Source: Peltaster fructicola (taxonomy: Eukaryota > Ascomycota > Dothideomycetes). Taken from it: 64,000 bases of DNA. The translations under genes were made by a program, and so were the position numbers. The DNA lies in NCBI GenBank assembly GCA_001592805.2, contig CP051140.1, positions 3,783,501-3,847,500 on the forward strand. The letters are read 5' to 3'. This document shows, piece by piece, positions 52,509-63,346 of this stretch (position 1 is the first letter of the stretch; each line of letters begins with the position of its first letter). The notes below the pieces were generated by a model. The model saw nothing but the letters and a program-made list of their open reading frames with translations. It was not told the DNA's origin and did not search any database.

Positions 52509-53955
52509 CGTAGCGAGTGATGTGTGTAGTGGTTGTGGTGAGAAGAATTGCTGGTTGAGAGATGTTGTGTGTATGAAACAGGAAATCAACGATAAGGAAT
52601 ACTCACGATATATAATGCGTATCTCGCGAGCGACTCGCCTTGCCACGCGGTCGCTTTAGGGTCATTGTTGGCATGCGTCCAGCCAGCACGCAAGCAGACA
52701 ATGAAGCTGAAGGTGAGGTTACAAACACGAAGTGGAGCCAATGAGAGCCCCTGTCGCTAGCAGGTGGTTGGGCACGGCTGGGATAGGCCGCGTGCCAAGG
52801 AATGCTATTTTCCGCAGCGCGCGCCCAGTGATATGCCTGTGGCTATGTTGCTGTAGCGCGCTTGCCACTTCGCTCATGCCGTATCTGATGGCTGACTCTC
52901 CCAGCCTTGCGACACGAGGTCACATTCCAGAAGACACCGTCTCGTCTTCGACTCGGGTGCCCACTGCTACCCTTGTTCACGATCGCCAAAGAGCGCTTTA
53001 TGCTTTACGAGACCAAGGGTCGTCTGACGTCTTTGTTGTTATTCCAGGAACACGATCTGACGCAACGTATGCTTGACATATTTCTGACAACCCGCTAGCG
53101 ACAAGGTTACGTTGGCAGTCTCTTTTGGTAGCCTATGGTCTCAGGTCTCTGTTAGATCGACACACGATATGTCGCATGCTGCTCGAGCGCCTACTCAGAC
53201 GGTGAGAGAGCGCGAGTTGGTTTGCGGCGTACGGCGGTAAGATCAGTTGGGTGAAAGAGATTGTGACGATGCAAGCTCGTATCTTCTGCAGATCAACTAT
53301 GGCAATTGTTCAATCGCGTGGCAACGCATCTCTACTTTTGCTCGGCATCTGGAATTCCACTGGAATGCTGAAGGTCAAATGCTTAGAGCGCGATCGGTTC
53401 CGGCCACGCGGCGCAGGAAGAGCGGTTCTCCTGTGTCGTCTACCCTGAAAGCTGACGACAACGATGTTCGCCAACACGATCGAGAAAGCCACCAGGTCCT
53501 GGTCTGTTCTTCGATGGTTGGAGAGATGGTCACACAACGGAGAGATGTCGTATGCTTAGTGACGTTGTAGACATCTTGAGCAGTAGGAGTGGCAGTAGGA
53601 ATAGGAGCAGGATCAAAAAGTCTGTCTTGGAAAGCGTATGTAGACAGGCTATGGAGTTGATCCTATGAAGGACTCTCCCACCAAGTGGACCACCTTCATG
53701 ACGTGTTGGTTGTGATAATGTGGTTATCCTCGTTATATGTATACTTCCTCTCAGTTTCATATTCCTCAATGCCACCAATGCAGCGCTACGAAGGCATGCG
53801 AGCTGACCTGATAAGTCAATCCTTCCACTCAACACGCGAGATTAGTTTCGGATGCAGTCACGGCTATTGGTTTTGTGATGCACCGCCCTTCGATACCCAA
53901 CGCCATGAATCGCTCAAAATTGCAGGATAAGTTCAGCTGGCGTCAACGGGTGACC
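52509..53955. other. 1.4 kb intergenic region
   Basis: It carries the Crh promoter at its left and the 3' flank of the P450 gene at its right. No frame has a recognisable domain. The GC-rich segment 52740-52870 contains several CpG-rich words but no repeats. Confidence 0.45.
52609..52615 (-). promoter_or_regulatory. TATA-like box upstream of the Crh gene
   Basis: The minus strand reads TTATATA here, about 100 nt upstream of the Crh start codon, a plausible position for a fungal TATA element. Short AT words occur by chance, so support is moderate. Confidence 0.45.
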
Positions 53956-55829
53956 TCAGTGACCAGCGGGGTAGACCTTTGGCACCTTTGGCTGCTCATA
54001 AGGACAAGCAAGGCCATCCCATGTCCATGCGCTCTTCTCGGTATCATGGACAATGTCCCACTTGCTCTTGCGCTCGGTGGTGAGCCAGTAGCCTGGATCC
54101 TTTACCTCGTCCATGATCCATTGTCGCTTTTGCTCTGTGCGTGCCTTGATCTCGAGTGGGAAAGGCAGAGTCATGGTGATGACGTATGGGTTGACCTCGT
54201 ACCATGGGAGTGGTCCAGCGCCCTCCTTGCTCTTGATATCGAAAGCCCATGCGAGGGCGCCGAAGAGAGTGGTGAGTTCCATCTGGGTGAGGTCAATACC
54301 TGGGCATGCTCGACTACCGTAGCCGAATGCTCGGTCACCGCTGAGGTTAGGGAATTCGGTCAGGGGTTCCTTGTAGGATGGGTATGAGGGGTCGAGCCAA
54401 CGCTCTGGGATGAATTGATCACCCTTTGGATACTTGTCGGCTTCACGGCTGATGAGGCTAGGAGTTGTTAGCGCACGTCGCATGTTCATTCGGTAGACTC
54501 ACTAGTGGTTGGCGTGGCACATAGATCCCTTCTGGATTAGATGACCCTCGTAGACATCATCTTCCAGAGCCTCGTGAGGCACACCGAGAGGTGTTGACTG
54601 GCGCCATCGCAAAAGCTCCTTGACAGTAGCGCGCAGTCTTGGCAGTTGTGGCATATCTTCGACAGCTGGGATGCGATCGCCGCAGACACGATCAATCTCC
54701 TCCTGCATCTTTGGCATCCATTCCGGGTAAGTGCACATAGCCAAGAAGAACGAGTGAAGAGGACCTCCAATGGTAGCAATAGCGACGAAAGAGCTGGATC
54801 CAATAGCGTAGGCGGCCTCATGGTAGTCGAGCTTGCTTGCCTGCACGCCCTTCTCGTTCTCGAGCCAGAGTGTGCTCCAGCAGTTTGGTGCGTTGCCCTG
54901 TGCGACCTTGGCCTTGACATCATCGAGAGCCTCGTAGAAAGCGTCGGTCATAGTCTGCTTGCGAATGGCCTCGGCCTTCTTGAAGGGAGATATGGCATAT
55001 GGGAGGTTCTGTAGGAAGGTGAGCTTGTTGATGATAGGACCTTCTGGCGAGACAGCCTTGAGGAGTTCTGGTACAATGGTGAGGAGCTTCTTGCCGTGCT
55101 CAGCGTCACCCCAGGCGATGCTAGCGATGGTACGAGCGCAGTGGACGAGCATGTGCTCTGACCAGCGGTCTGGGCTCTCTAACAGACGGCGCAGTGTGCG
55201 CTTGTTCTCAATGACTGGCCATCCGTAGAACTGCTTTGGGTGCGAATGTCTCATGATAGAGTGGATGAAGTTCTTGTGTCGCTTGAAGTCGTCGCTGTAT
55301 CCAGAGAGAGGCAAGATCTCGCAGTCCTCCTTGATGCCAAGGTTTCCTGGAAGCACATTTCGATCGCAATAGTTCTTCTGTCGGAGGACGAACAAGTCGC
55401 GGGCCACCTTATCGGTTTCAATCCAGACGTGTGTCACTCCCATCACCTGCCACTCATAGATTGGGCCATACTTCTTGTGGAGAGCACCGAAGTGAAGAGC
55501 AGCCTCAACACCTGGACCTGGGACATCCCAGAAACGACCAGCCCACGGAAGGCCTAGCAAGGGTTAGCGGTATTCTTGGTGTATGTGTAACAGAGAGATA
55601 TACCTGGCAGTCTAGGCAGTGGCTTGACTCCTGGTGGCAGCTTCTTGCTCTTACTTCCGCTCACAATTCGGACGGCGACGATCAGAACGAGGGCGATAAG
55701 GATGACACTGAATCGTGGCGTTTGGAGGAGAGAGAATTGTGAGGTATGTGGCGTGTTGATGGCCGATCCAGTGTGAGGGTGTGCGTTCGCTGGAGCGACA
55801 TCGTTGAAGGACACTGTGGTCTGAGCCAT
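53956..55829 (-). CDS. Cytochrome P450 monooxygenase
   Basis: Three exons, 55604-55829, 54503-55553 and 53956-54457, give 592 residues. An N-terminal membrane anchor (SVILIALVLIVAVRIV, about residues 40-55) and a proline hinge (KLPPGVKPLPRLPG) place it on the endoplasmic reticulum. Landmarks are the ExxR motif in KELLRWRQS near residue 387, FIPERWLD before the heme site, and the heme-thiolate loop FGYGSRACPGID near residue 475. The I-helix is unusual: the oxygen-activation motif (A/G)Gx(D/E)T is represented only by a degenerate SSFVAIATIGGP. The clan resembles the fungal CYP64/CYP620-like group related to O-methylsterigmatocystin oxidoreductase, by general impression only. The C-terminal 60 residues extend past the usual end. 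The substrate is unknown. Confidence 0.9.
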
Positions 55830-57794
55830 GGTTTGCTGTCTTGTTCGACTCGACGTGAGTGTGACGAAGGAGGAGAAGGAAAGTGTTAAGAAGAAACTCG
55901 GTCTAACTTGGTGAGAGAAGGATAGACCGGCACACGATGGTGCTTTGGGGTGTGAAGGGGGGATAGTGCTGCAGTATAATTAGAGAATTGATGACCGGAC
56001 CCGGGGCAGCTCTCTACCACAAAGCAGCGTCAGGCTTTGGCGACCAGCAGAGCATACGTGCCAGAGTCACACCTCCTCTCGCTTTCTCGCGCGCTCTCTA
56101 TCTCTACTCGCTCTCCGTCAGCGACGCACACAGCAGATCTCCCTGGCAGCGGAGCAGCGACCAGTGTGCATGCAGAGAGTGTGACAGGAAGAACCTTGTC
56201 GGTCCACAGCTGCAGCCAATGCTGATCAGCCATGACTTCGCAAAAGCTTGAGGAACCAAACTTGCTCTCTCAAGGAGTGTGGCTGGCTCGTCGCCGTCAG
56301 GAAACTAGCGAGAGCTGGTGAACTCTCAAAATTAGAATGTGAGCTTCGGACCTCCAATCTACAATGCGCCAATCAGAGAGTGATGGGAGCGAACGCTAGT
56401 CCTCAATCATGCAAGCCCTTGTCAGCATTCAGCAACGCCATCGGTCGGAGAGCGACTACACCATCAATTCTCCGATAGATCAACACGAGTCCGGACGGTC
56501 TGCTGTGCGTGGCACACAGCTGCACTAAGCTTCTCGCCAAACCAACCATGAGGTGCTCCAGGCCATGCAGGCTCGTCGCTGTTTCGGAGCCAATCCCTGC
56601 TGGAAGGCTTGTCGAATGGTTGTGTCTTTGTATCTCCCTGAACCAGCTTTTGGCTCAGGTACAAGTACGCAGCCGACTAGCAGGAGCCAAAGATCTGCTA
56701 CCAGACAGCGCGATTGTGGGTGGACCAGGCGTAATCGAGTGTCCACTCCTAACACGATATGGTTCGCGAAGAAGAGTGCACTTAAGCATGTGTACATCTG
56801 ATCGGCTTGTCTGACCAAGCTGATCGGAGCATGGTCGATGAGGGAAGCCCCATTCCGTGTGCTGAGACATCGTTTGATCCACCGACCAGGCCAATCGTGG
56901 CACAAAACATGCATCACAAAGTGTCTTCCGTCTCACATAGCTTACGGCGAGCCAACGTCTCGCCATTCCGTCCGGTAACTCGACACTCCCGACAGACACC
57001 CCAGCGACGTCACCGGCAGTGATGGCGAGCCGGTCCATCTGCAAGATCCTCAATTGTCGCTTCTATATCCTTTCCATTCCACCTCTATCGACTAGCTGCA
57101 GGTTTCGCCTGTACGATAACCAAGAGCTTATCATGTTGAAGGAGTCACACACGGTGTCGTCGTTGTGGCTACTTGACGTGTCACTGAAAACGAACTATAG
57201 CTCGATGAACAAGAATGGCTGTTGGGCACATGGTCATACCTCAGCAATTCGCTACGACTCTGGCAGGTGCCGCGCTCTTCTTGTGCCATCAATCTGCATG
57301 GTAAGAGAATGTTGGGCGGCTCCAAGTCTGATGTGCCAGGGTCAGCTTGCTCGCAAGATCGACGACATGAACAGCACATCCTAGCACTGTAGACCTCACA
57401 ATCTGCATGAGGTTTGTGGTCAATATGTGCATACGTCGGATGAAACAATGAAGGACGCATCAGGACTTTGGTAGCCTCCGAGAATGCAGGATTGCTACAG
57501 ATTTGGAAAGCCGTTGATCTTGGCCCGCAAAGTGTCATACTGACCTCAAAGTAGTGCAACTCAATGCTACATCGAAGCTCAAAGAGGCTACATTGCTGAC
57601 ATGCTGCAGGTCTGGCCATTACCTGAAGCATTCTTGAGCAGAAATGACGAGATGTCACGAGAGAGTGCACAGCCTCACTGAGGATTACACTTTTGGGCTG
57701 AGTCCGTGTGATCTGATTTGGCCCCTTTCTGCTGATCATATATCAACCACGACTCTGCCGTTCTATCAATCACCCACTTCTACAGTTTGTAAGG
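55830..57794. other. 2 kb intergenic region between divergent P450 and small membrane-protein genes
   Basis: Divergent promoters are expected at both ends. Several open frames of 100-200 codons exist on the minus strand, the longest at 57131-57739. Their cysteine-rich, unstructured translations look like noise. No RNA gene or repeat was recognised. Confidence 0.45.
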
Positions 57795-58397
57795 ATGTGG
57801 AACAGATTCCCTGATCAGAACACTCGTAATCCTCCTGGATGGCCTCCTTCCTGGAGCGACTTTCCTGATCATCCTCATGGTCCTCCCGAAAGACCCTCGT
57901 TCTGGATCTACCTTGCAGCATTGCTATCAGGCTTACCACTCCTGTTGTTAACGGTCTTCCTGCCTATCATGCTATACAACCTGTTCCAGGTTCGCAGACA
58001 CTCCGAACATCGAATAGTTCCTGTTACAGCCCTACAAATACTTACTGTAGCGTGTGTCCTCTATCTGAACGCCTTCATTCCTGTCAGCCTGTTCAGCGAT
58101 CCCTGGAAAGCACTCCTCTATATCTTCGGCACAACCTGGATCATCGTGATCGCGTTCAGCCTGGTCAGCTTCCTTGTTTCATATGTCTTGACACCCTGCA
58201 TCAACCTGGGAAGTCGACCACAGACAGGCATAGGAGGAAGGACGATTGCTGAGACCAATGCTGAACAGGACACAACTTCACCGCCAGACTACGAAGCGCT
58301 CGAGCTGTTGAGAGATGTGGATGATGAGGAGGACGATGCCCCTGACGATACACATGATGCAGGCCACAAGTCCAAGCCGCAGCCTATGGATGTGTAG
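57795..58397 (+). CDS. Small three-helix membrane protein of unknown function
   Basis: An intronless 200-residue protein. A Pro/Trp-rich N-terminus (PPGWPPSWSDFPDHPHGPP) precedes three long hydrophobic segments: residues about 37-65 (IYLAALLSGLPLLLLTVFLP), 77-98 (LQILTVACVLYLNAFIPVSL) and 108-134 (ALLYIFGTTWIIVIAFSLVS). The C-terminal 60 residues are acidic (DVDDEEDDAPDDTHDAG) and contain PPDYEAL, a PPxY-type motif that can bind WW domains of Rsp5/Nedd4 ubiquitin ligases. I do not recognise the family. The coding quality is supported by clean amphipathic organisation rather than by known homologues. Confidence 0.6.
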   Translation: MWNRFPDQNTRNPPGWPPSWSDFPDHPHGPPERPSFWIYLAALLSGLPLLLLTVFLPIMLYNLFQVRRHSEHRIVPVTALQILTVACVLYLNAFIPVSLFSDPWKALLYIFGTTWIIVIAFSLVSFLVSYVLTPCINLGSRPQTGIGGRTIAETNAEQDTTSPPDYEALELLRDVDDEEDDAPDDTHDAGHKSKPQPMDV

Positions 58398-58588
58398 TGT
58401 CGTTGGGACTGCTGCACAGGCATATGCGTGTGAAGTCACCTCATAAATGGCCGCTCTTCTACCTCGCCTGCACCTTAAGAATGTCACTTCTTCTTCGCAA
58501 CCGCTTCATTGAATACAGTTCGAATGGTAAGCAAGCACAGCACACGCAAGGAAATATCAATATCGACTGGCGATTCTTCGACAACAAT

Positions 58589-59716
58589 CTACTTGAGCAC
58601 ATGCTGCAGCGTTCTGAACAGCCTGAATGCCAAACCAGCCGCCTTGGGATCAAAGAAATCAGGCTGCGAAGACGTCTTTGCCATCACAATCTCATTCTTC
58701 AGATCAACAAGCAACATCTGACCGTGAATTCCCAGAGCTACCAGCAGCTGCTCCTCGCCAGAGGCTATCCAGTACGACCTATAAGCCAAAGATGACGAGA
58801 ATGCTTCGAAGATTGGACCCCAAGCCGACTCAGCGAAGACTGCGGTATCTCCTCCACTGAGCATATCAGCAATCCATTCCTTCGAGGCCAGCTTGCCTTC
58901 CAGTAAAGCCTGGCCGACTCTAGCGACGTCTCGTACACTCGCACACATACCACCTGCCGCTCGTGGGTTGCCGCTGCTGTCTAATGTGATCTGGGCATCG
59001 CACTCGGCGCCGGCAGGCTGCCAAAGCAGCTCATGCGCAAGCTCTGCATATGACTTCCCAGACACTCGCTCGAGAAGCAAGCCGATCAAATCTGTGCTTA
59101 CCGACGCATACACGAAGCCTGCCGGTGGTGCATCCGTGTCTGGAGGATTGAAAGTCGAGAAGAAGGTTGGCAAGTCGAGCTGCTTCTCACCTGCTGCTGC
59201 TGGGTTCCATCCTGCTGCCATACGGTACTCGTGCGAATTGTCTGGGTATTTGATACCACCACGCATATCAAGTAGGTGACGGACGGTCGCTGGTGCAAAC
59301 GCAGTCTTTTCGAGCTCAGGCATATATCTTGTGACCTTCTCGTCCACCTGTAGCTGTCCCTTCGCAACCATGGCTCCAAGAATCAGCCCTGTCATAGACT
59401 TACTCACGGACATGAGAATGTGCTTGGAGCTCGCCGTATTGCCGTGATCGTAGTACTCATAGACGAGTTTGCCATGAGACAGCACCACAAGGCCATCTGT
59501 ATGGCTTGCCTGCAGTAAAGACTTCACATCCAGGCTCTGTCCCTCAGCCAATGGTACCTTTAGTGCATCGATACGCTCATCTCGAGCTTCGTGTAGAGGA
59601 GTCGGCGTTGTTGACTTGCCGATAGTCCCAGTTTTGATAAGTTTGTCGACATTGTGGAACGACCACTGACTGTGAGGATGAGTCCGCCAATTGCTAAGAT
59701 CTGCGGATTGAGCCAT
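58589..59716 (-). CDS. Beta-lactamase-fold serine hydrolase (class C / 6-aminohexanoate-dimer hydrolase-like)
   Basis: A 375-residue intronless penicillin-binding-protein-fold hydrolase. The SxxK motif is SVSKSM (catalytic Ser near residue 103, Lys three later). The second motif YAS (in FVYASVSTDLIG) sits near 203, and GIHGQ near 325 replaces the KTG triad with HxG, as in many esterases and amide hydrolases of this fold. No signal peptide is evident, so it is cytosolic and not a classical beta-lactamase. Fungal homologues are annotated as beta-lactamase, esterase or 6-aminohexanoate-dimer hydrolase; some (LovD-like) are acyltransferases. It lies in tandem with the alpha/beta-hydrolase fusion, 254 bp downstream of it on the same strand, which suggests related chemistry but does not prove it. 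Confidence 0.88.
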   Translation of the reverse strand: MAQSADLSNWRTHPHSQWSFHNVDKLIKTGTIGKSTTPTPLHEARDERIDALKVPLAEGQSLDVKSLLQASHTDGLVVLSHGKLVYEYYDHGNTASSKHILMSVSKSMTGLILGAMVAKGQLQVDEKVTRYMPELEKTAFAPATVRHLLDMRGGIKYPDNSHEYRMAAGWNPAAAGEKQLDLPTFFSTFNPPDTDAPPAGFVYASVSTDLIGLLLERVSGKSYAELAHELLWQPAGAECDAQITLDSSGNPRAAGGMCASVRDVARVGQALLEGKLASKEWIADMLSGGDTAVFAESAWGPIFEAFSSSLAYRSYWIASGEEQLLVALGIHGQMLLVDLKNEIVMAKTSSQPDFFDPKAAGLAFRLFRTLQHVLK

Positions 59717-59970
59717 GTTTGTGAAGCAAAGACAGGACGGATTTCCCTTGCATTTTGTACTCCGCTGGGGCTTACCTCGGGCGTAAGTGCATATTGCCGT
59801 GGTAGTGCTCGTTGCGAGCGCTCTCCGTTACAACCATATCTTCGTTGACGATCATTGGACCGCGATCGAGGTGGTCATACATTCAGCGTAAGCCAGAAGG
59901 AGCAGGAGCGTAAAAACACATGAACACCGATGTCTAGTCGGAGCTACATTAAGCCGAAGGTATTCATACA

Positions 59971-61440
59971 CTACAGAAAGTCTGCGAGAGCCGCTATGAG
60001 TGCCTCATTGTTCTCAAGCATAGGTAGATGACCCGCATTGGGAATGGTTTTGAATGTGGTCTTTGGTATCTCGAACGTCTGCATGACCTCGGGAAGCTTG
60101 CCGTCTCGCTCGCCGGCAACAAGCAGACCAGGAGCCTTGATCGTGGACAACTTACTCTTCAGATCGTAGTTTGATAGAGCTCCTGCGTTCTGCTCGAAGC
60201 CGTCGACACTCGCAGCCTCGATCATACTGAGTACTCTCTTGAAGTTCGGAGAGCCGTGGTTGGGCTCAGTGAACCATCGCTCCGCAGTGACCTTGGCAAG
60301 TGCCGCCATGCCCTGGGATCTGGCGAGTTCCACCCTTTCAGACCACGCTTTGTTGTTGGCTGCTCCAGCAGCGATGTTGCAATCACAAGCAACGTACTTG
60401 TCGAGCAGTGTAGGATGTCGGATGGCAAAGTTGATGGCGGTGACACCTCCCATGCTCACTCCAACGACTGCATGCACTTTCTCGATGCGAAGCCTGGACA
60501 GGAGATACTCTAGGTCGTCTGCAAGGATATCGAAGTGCGTGTCTCGACTGCCGGACCACTGTTGGGAGTAGCCACGCGAGTTGTAACGCAGAACACGATA
60601 CGTCTGGCCATTGATGCCTTGGAGCAGAGCTCCCGCCACATCTTCCCAGATATGAAAGTCGGTCAGTATCGAGTTGACGAAGACCACAACAGGATCGGTA
60701 GGATTGCCCTCAAGCTGGAACCGCAACTCTGCGCCATCTGTGGTAAGGACTGACGATGGTGGCTCCTCGAGAGCATCAAAGGTCAGATAGTGGTTCCACA
60801 GTCGTGATGGCTCTGCAGTGACCTTGGCTAGGGCAGCCTTGGCATTGTCGGACGATCGTGTGTCGATATGCTCAGGATCATCGATACCGGCTGTTGAGCT
60901 CAGATCATAGACGAAGAGGTAGTCATTCTGTCCTTCGTATGGCATGCCTTTGATCCCGCCAGCTACCAGCTTGAACTTGCGTGTTCGTAGCCAGTTCGGC
61001 AGCGTCGAGATATACTCGCTGTGCTCACCTTCATACCACTTATCTACGACAGCCTCGTCCTCTACCGCAAGTCTGTAAGACTCAGTCAGTTGTACAGGTG
61101 CTACACCTGAGTGGCCAGGCTTGCTTCGCGTGGAGACAAGGCGGTAGATTCGTCTATCGAGCTCGCCGAAGGTGCTCATCACATTGGCCTCACGTTTTGA
61201 TCGCTCTTCGCGTAGACGAGTGTAGGTACGCTTCTCGAGCCATGCGATGTCAGTGATATCGTAGACCGCCGACCAGTATGGTGTCTGTGCATCAGCCGCC
61301 TTGTAGCGGTCTCCTGATGTGATGAAGGGCAGACGTAACCTCAATGGACCATGTTCCTGGGCGTACCAGTCCTCGAATGCTGCCTGATCGGTGTCATCGC
61401 CAGGCTGTATCGTCACTGCCAGATAGCCTGGGCCTTCCAT
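59971..61440 (-). CDS. Fusion of a dimeric alpha-beta-barrel region with an alpha/beta hydrolase (3-oxoadipate enol-lactonase-like)
   Basis: An intronless 489-residue protein with two parts. Residues 1-225 contain two units resembling EthD/dimeric ferredoxin-like barrels: FEDWYAQEHGPLRLRLPFI near 22-41, and DKWYEGEHSEYISTLPNWLR near 133-152. The pattern W-Y-xx-EH is typical. Residues 230-489 form an alpha/beta hydrolase similar to 3-oxoadipate enol-lactonase: oxyanion region VVFVNSILTD, nucleophile elbow GVSMGG (Ser near 328), AGERDGKLP (Asp near 443) and NAGHLPMLE (His near 469). EthD-type barrels often bind or transform aromatic or polyketide compounds, so the fusion could couple two steps of aromatic or lactone metabolism. 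The phrase AALAKVTAE occurs in both halves. Start codon is the first ATG. Substrate unknown. Confidence 0.87.
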   Translation of the reverse strand: MEGPGYLAVTIQPGDDTDQAAFEDWYAQEHGPLRLRLPFITSGDRYKAADAQTPYWSAVYDITDIAWLEKRTYTRLREERSKREANVMSTFGELDRRIYRLVSTRSKPGHSGVAPVQLTESYRLAVEDEAVVDKWYEGEHSEYISTLPNWLRTRKFKLVAGGIKGMPYEGQNDYLFVYDLSSTAGIDDPEHIDTRSSDNAKAALAKVTAEPSRLWNHYLTFDALEEPPSSVLTTDGAELRFQLEGNPTDPVVVFVNSILTDFHIWEDVAGALLQGINGQTYRVLRYNSRGYSQQWSGSRDTHFDILADDLEYLLSRLRIEKVHAVVGVSMGGVTAINFAIRHPTLLDKYVACDCNIAAGAANNKAWSERVELARSQGMAALAKVTAERWFTEPNHGSPNFKRVLSMIEAASVDGFEQNAGALSNYDLKSKLSTIKAPGLLVAGERDGKLPEVMQTFEIPKTTFKTIPNAGHLPMLENNEALIAALADFL

Positions 61441-62012
61441 GATGAGTATATTCGATGATCATGGTTGATGAAGTTCCATTGCAAGTCTCTTGCTCCTTGC
61501 CTCAAGCTTGCGGTTCCCAGCCACGGCAGATGAGCCCCACCTTGCTCTTCGACCATAACAACAACAAGACGTTGCAGATCTGGAGGAAGATCCCAAGCTT
61601 ACATGCTGTGGTCCACCAGCATATGCTGTTCTCGGCGAGTGAGCTCACATCGAAGTCAATGGAACCCGTAGCGGGACGATAGTTGTTGTTCTGCCGAGAC
61701 GACGCTGACAAACGCTCAGCCGAGTGTTCGGAGTTATGCTGACTACAAGAGGAAGATCTCGTTCTACGAGTCGGTCTGTATGGCGCCGTTCGACGTTGAT
61801 TCGTCTGTTGTACCTCAGAGGTCCATTGGTAGAAGTGGTCCAAGCTATATGACGCGACTTTGGTTGTAGCTGTCTCCATCTGAGGTCACAATAGGCACAG
61901 GTATAAAGTCATCCTGCCACATCCTCGTGAAAGCTCCTAGCAACCACCTCCTCCTTCTCCACCACCACAAAGCACTTACTACTACTTCCACTTCTAGTAC
62001 AACAAGAACAAC
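61441..62012. promoter_or_regulatory. Divergent promoter region with a C/A-rich leader
   Basis: These 572 bp separate the fusion hydrolase and the AKR gene. The segment 61939-62012 lacks G almost entirely and is rich in C, T and A (CCACCTCCTCCTTCTCCACC), typical of leaders of well-expressed fungal genes. A 125-codon ATG frame on the minus strand (61502-61879) is polar and has no family; I do not call it. Confidence 0.5.
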
Positions 62013-63111
62013 ATGTCTTCTCAAGGTCTCAAGATCGTATGGGGTGCAGCTGGTGTTCGATCAGACTCTGCATACGGCACACAGGAACAGTTTGACCAGA
62101 TAGCAAAAGTTCTCAAGGCTGGTGGATGTGATACTCTTGACACTGCCACACTTTATGGCGAGAGTAGGTGTAGCTCAGTCATGCTTGCATCAGCTACTGA
62201 CGATGTCCACTAGGTGAGAAGCTGTTGAGTGAATTTGGCGCGAACAAGGAGTTCACCATCGACACAAAGGCCGTTGGTGGCTTCAACGAGAAGGGCACTT
62301 CCGACAAGGAGACTATCATTGCAAACGGCGAGGCCAGCCAGAAGTTTTTTGGCAAGGTGGAGTGAGGATTCTCGTGCTATGTCTCGACATCTGACTGACC
62401 CGGCATAGCATCTGGTATCTTCATAGCCCAAGCTATGTGACACCACTTGAGGAGACACTTGAAGGTGTCAACGAGATCTACAAGCGAGGCTTCTTCAAGC
62501 GCTTTGGTCTGTCCAATTTCAAGGTTGAAGATGTGCAGAAAGCCTATGACATCTGCAAGGCCAAGGGTTATCCTCTGCCAAGTGTCTACCAGGGCAACTA
62601 CAACCCTGTAGCCCGCCTGCAGGAAGACGATTTGTTCCCACTGCTTCGCAAGCTCAACATGGTGAGTGCTGTACCTGTAATCCAATGGCTCTGCTAACCA
62701 CCACAGTCCTTCTATGTGTACAGCCCGCTGGCCGGCGGCTTCCTGACCAAGACCAAGCAGGACATCCAGGATGGTAAGGGACGCTTCGACCCAAGCAACT
62801 ATATCGGCGAGATGTACTCTGGCCTTTACGCACGTCCTACACTGCTCGAGAGCTTGGCTGAGTGGGAGAGCATTGCCAAGGAGGAGGGCATTCCTCGTGC
62901 TGAATTAGCCTACCGCTGGGTCAACTATAACAGCCCTCTCAATGCAAAGTACGGTGATGCGATTATCTTTGGAGCAAGCAGCGTGCAGCAGGCTGAGCAG
63001 ACTCTGGCCGGCTTGAAGAAGGGTCCGTTGAGCGACAAGGCTGTCAAGAGGATTGATGCTATCTGGCAGAACATCAAGCATGAGGCTCCTCGTGACAACT
63101 TGCACAAGTGA
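62013..63111 (+). CDS. Aldo/keto reductase, AKR7-type (aflatoxin aldehyde reductase-like)
   Basis: NADPH-dependent carbonyl reductase with a TIM-barrel fold. Four exons, 62013-62163, 62214-62361, 62409-62661 and 62707-63111, give 318 residues. The Asp-Tyr pair (DTLDTATLYGES), KVDIWYLHSP with the active-site His, and SLxxxYxxxxN-type elements (SVYQGNYNPV) define the AKR fold. LYSPLAGG-like text (FYVYSPLAGGFLTK) and the C-terminal IIFGASSVQQAEQTL NADPH-binding block match AKR7 enzymes. Some residues between KFFGK and KVDI are fewer than in typical members (the catalytic-lysine neighbourhood TIDTK is present), hinting at a shortened helix. Introns are 45-50 nt. Such proteins detoxify reactive aldehydes. 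It has a G-poor leader and a short distance to the downstream convergent gene. Confidence 0.9.
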
Positions 63112-63346
63112 GTGTTGACGAGCCATCGTAGTAGCAGATATTATGTATGTCATGAACCAACTCTCATCGAAGGATATTAGAGAAGAGTATTACGAGATGT
63201 ATAGCCGGTGTTGTATCTACGTCTTGGTTGGTATCTTCGTCTGGTCGTCATCCTTGATTCCTCCCATGCACCAGTCATCCTTGCCAATAGGCAGCCCACC
63301 GTCGTGGTATACGTCGCAATCTCGAGCACGAGCTTGAGGAAGGCGT

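Noticed and set aside
57131-57739. 202-codon minus-strand open frame upstream of the small membrane protein
   Set aside because: Cys-rich, irregular translation without a family or conserved motif, lying in the presumed promoter of a plus-strand gene.
61502-61879. 125-codon ATG-started minus-strand frame
   Set aside because: Polar, no family, and located in the divergent promoter of the AKR and hydrolase genes.
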